5,824 nt of DNA. It comes from Chloroflexota bacterium (GTDB lineage Bacteria > Chloroflexota > Anaerolineae > Promineifilales > Promineifilaceae). Of this stretch, positions 5,743 to 5,824 are shown piece after piece. The translations under genes and the position numbers were made by a program. Below the pieces are notes generated by a model. The model saw nothing but the letters and a program-made list of their open reading frames with translations, was not told where the DNA came from and ran no database searches. The first letter of the stretch is position 1, and each line of letters opens with the position of its first letter. The DNA lies in contig QQUD01000201.1 of the NCBI GenBank assembly GCA_008501785.1, positions 1 through 5,824 on the forward strand, read 5' to 3'.

Positions 5743-5824
5743 CTAATCGTGTTTACGTAGACGCTTGGGCAAGATGGGGAGTTGCAGGGCTTGGCGCTCA
5801 TCTACTGAGTGTTCCATTTCGTGT
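5743..5824 (-). CDS. C-terminal tail of an unidentified minus-strand gene (partial)
   Basis: The minus-strand frame entering from the right edge is open for 26 codons to a TAG at 5743-5745 and ends in ...LPILPKRLRKHD, a charged tail typical of a real C-terminus. It stops 76 bases before the preferred NmrA start, consistent with co-directional genes and a short intergenic gap. It is too short to assign a family. An alternative is a very short peptide starting at an internal ATG. Evidence is limited to the open frame, its composition and its placement. Confidence 0.35.
   Translation of the reverse strand, partial: HEMEHSVDERQALQLPILPKRLRKHD

Overview
The window looks like chromosomal DNA of a Chloroflexota bacterium (Anaerolineae/Caldilineae-like). 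The best evidence is the large secreted protein in the middle, whose domains are joined by long Thr/Pro/Asn linkers of the kind common in that phylum. This is inference from protein style; there is no rRNA or marker gene to prove it. I see no RNA gene, CRISPR array, insertion sequence or phage gene.

Layout: bases 1-375 are AT-rich and hold no convincing gene. A 12-helix MdtH-like drug/H+ antiporter runs on + (376-1599). Its 3' end overlaps by 26 bp the 3' end of an FkbM-family methyltransferase on - (1574-2341). A 142-bp divergent intergenic region follows, then a 752-residue secreted von Willebrand A (VWA) protein on + (2484-4742) with an Ig-like domain, a CARDB-like domain and a C-terminal carboxypeptidase-regulatory-like domain. 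A 19-bp perfect hairpin separates it from a convergent NmrA/SDR-type NAD(P)-binding protein on -. I start that protein at a TTG (4815-5666) rather than at the far-upstream ATG. Upstream of it, the last 26 codons of another minus-strand gene run off the right edge. The genes do not form an obvious pathway: convergent and divergent neighbours alternate, and only the NmrA gene and the partial gene upstream of it could share a transcript.

The most interesting signal is not a gene. The palindrome ACGGCCGT, mostly as AACGGCCGTT, occurs nine times in 5.8 kb, against about 0.09 expected for an 8-mer at equal base frequencies. Every CGGCCG hexamer I found lies in this 8-mer. Eight copies are inside coding sequences, and seven of those are in the same reading frame (ACG GCC GTT, Thr-Ala-Val). 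Five are packed into the 768-bp methyltransferase gene. This resembles the HIP1 highly iterated palindrome of cyanobacteria. I do not know of a described equivalent with this sequence, but I could not search. A second palindromic motif, AAATTGGWCCAATTT and degenerate forms, lies upstream of three of the genes and forms a perfect 15-bp inverted repeat before the NmrA gene.
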